In this document: piece by piece, positions 36,645-37,022 of the stretch | How the letters are laid out: every line of letters begins with the position of its first letter | Position numbering within the stretch: the first letter of the stretch is position 1 | IMG/VR virus record: IMGVR_UViG_3300033388_004555 | Location: 1-37,022 of that record | Strand: one strand, 5' to 3' | Source of the DNA: a virus | DNA length: 37,022 nucleotides | Translations under genes and position numbers: made by a program | The notes under the pieces: model-generated | What the model was told of the DNA's origin: nothing | Database searches by the model: none | Seen by the model: the letters and a program-made list of their open reading frames with translations, nothing else

Positions 36645-37022
36645 ATGGTCAGTAGATTATGGAGTAAAACCAAAAGAGCTTTGGTTATCGAGGGTATTCA
36701 CTTTGAAGGTGAATTACCTGCTGATGTTGTTGAGCTTGATGAAGATCATTTTATTTATAGTCCAATCCCTGAAGGGAAAAGATTAGCTTTCACGTTTGAT
36801 GGTTTGCCATCGCTGATTGATGTCGTTCCTATGAGTGATGAGCAGCTTGCTGATATCAAAAGAGCTGAAGTTAAAGCCTGTATTGAGCAATGTCGATTGG
36901 ATAAGTTTTATCAGGACTTTGAATATAAAGAAAAAGTATTCCAAGGTGATAAGGTTGATATCGAAAACATCAAAGAGCTTATCAGTGCTAGTAATGCTGT
37001 AACGCTTGAGAGAATTTATAAT
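36645..37022 (+). CDS. Fibre-associated protein, DUF4376-like, 3' truncated
   Basis: The first 126 codons of a gene cut by the window end. It starts 2 bp after the fibre stop. N-terminal beta unit (KRALVIEGIHFEGELPADVV), then VPMSDEQLADIKRAEVKAC and KFYQDFEYKEKVFQGDKVDI and SASNAV. The last part has the layout of DUF4376 (R/K helix, F-x-Y-x-G-like strand, F-Q-x-D, then N-I), a domain found in fibre-assembly or fibre-tip proteins. No stop in frame to base 37022. Confidence 0.55.
   Translation, partial: MVSRLWSKTKRALVIEGIHFEGELPADVVELDEDHFIYSPIPEGKRLAFTFDGLPSLIDVVPMSDEQLADIKRAEVKACIEQCRLDKFYQDFEYKEKVFQGDKVDIENIKELISASNAVTLERIYN

Noticed and set aside
1-37022. tRNA genes, CRISPR arrays, IS elements, integrase and att sites
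   Set aside because: None was recognised on either strand; the few gaps are too short or explained by control sequences.

Overview
The window is a densely packed tailed-phage genome segment (about 40% G+C by eye, almost every gap under 60 bp, most genes joined by ATGA/TAATG overlaps). The virion genes match the P22-type podovirus set: portal, scaffold, a coat protein clearly homologous to P22 gp5, gp4- and gp10-like neck proteins, ejection-type proteins and a tail protein with a P22-tailspike-like head-binding region. Strong GGAGG-type ribosome sites, an SSB ending in DDDIPF, a NinG protein and an Erf protein point to a gammaproteobacterial host, but the species cannot be read from the sequence. 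No integrase, CI-type repressor, tRNA, IS element or CRISPR array was seen. Both ends cut through genes, so this is part of a longer, possibly circularly permuted, genome.

Layout. (1) 1-11.6 kb, plus strand: end of an ADP-ribosyltransferase-like polyvalent protein, a RadC/JAB-domain protein, the gp10-like stabilisation protein, one small unknown protein, three ejection-type internal proteins and two tail spike/fibre proteins. (2) 11.6-12.3 kb: two tandem paralogous small proteins. (3) 12.2-14.5 kb, minus strand: small unknown gene, DEDDy exonuclease, Erf annealing protein, two small genes including an HTH protein. (4) 14.5-14.8 kb: divergent control region. (5) 14.6-20.3 kb, plus: early genes including SSB, a RyR+Acb2 fusion, a DUF2303 pair and NinG. 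(6) 20.3-23.0 kb: methyltransferase-like protein, Lar-like zinc ribbon and lysis cassette (holin candidates, DUF5675). (7) 23-26.7 kb: many small accessory genes, including a double-stranded-RNA-binding-domain protein and an Rmf/CrpP-like protein. (8) 26.7-34.7 kb: terminase, portal, scaffold, coat, gp4-like protein. (9) 34.7 kb to the end: tail fibre genes and a partial DUF4376-like gene.

How it works together. Early left and right transcription units diverge around 14.5 kb. A short palindrome (TAAATAATTTA or GTAAA-N3-TTTAC) recurs inside or next to promoter-like sequences at 14.27, 14.74, 17.44 and 31.16 kb, which suggests one phage regulator, perhaps the 60-aa HTH protein, controlling early, middle and capsid transcription. 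Erf, the exonuclease, SSB and NinG form a recombination set. No polymerase, helicase or primase was recognised, so replication must rely on the host, on genes outside the window or on unrecognised genes.

The most notable contents are the RyR-Acb2 fusion (a probable cyclic-nucleotide sponge against CBASS/Thoeris signalling), the phage dsRNA-binding-domain protein, and the repeated promoter-embedded palindrome. Family assignments are from motif recognition by eye; no search was run.
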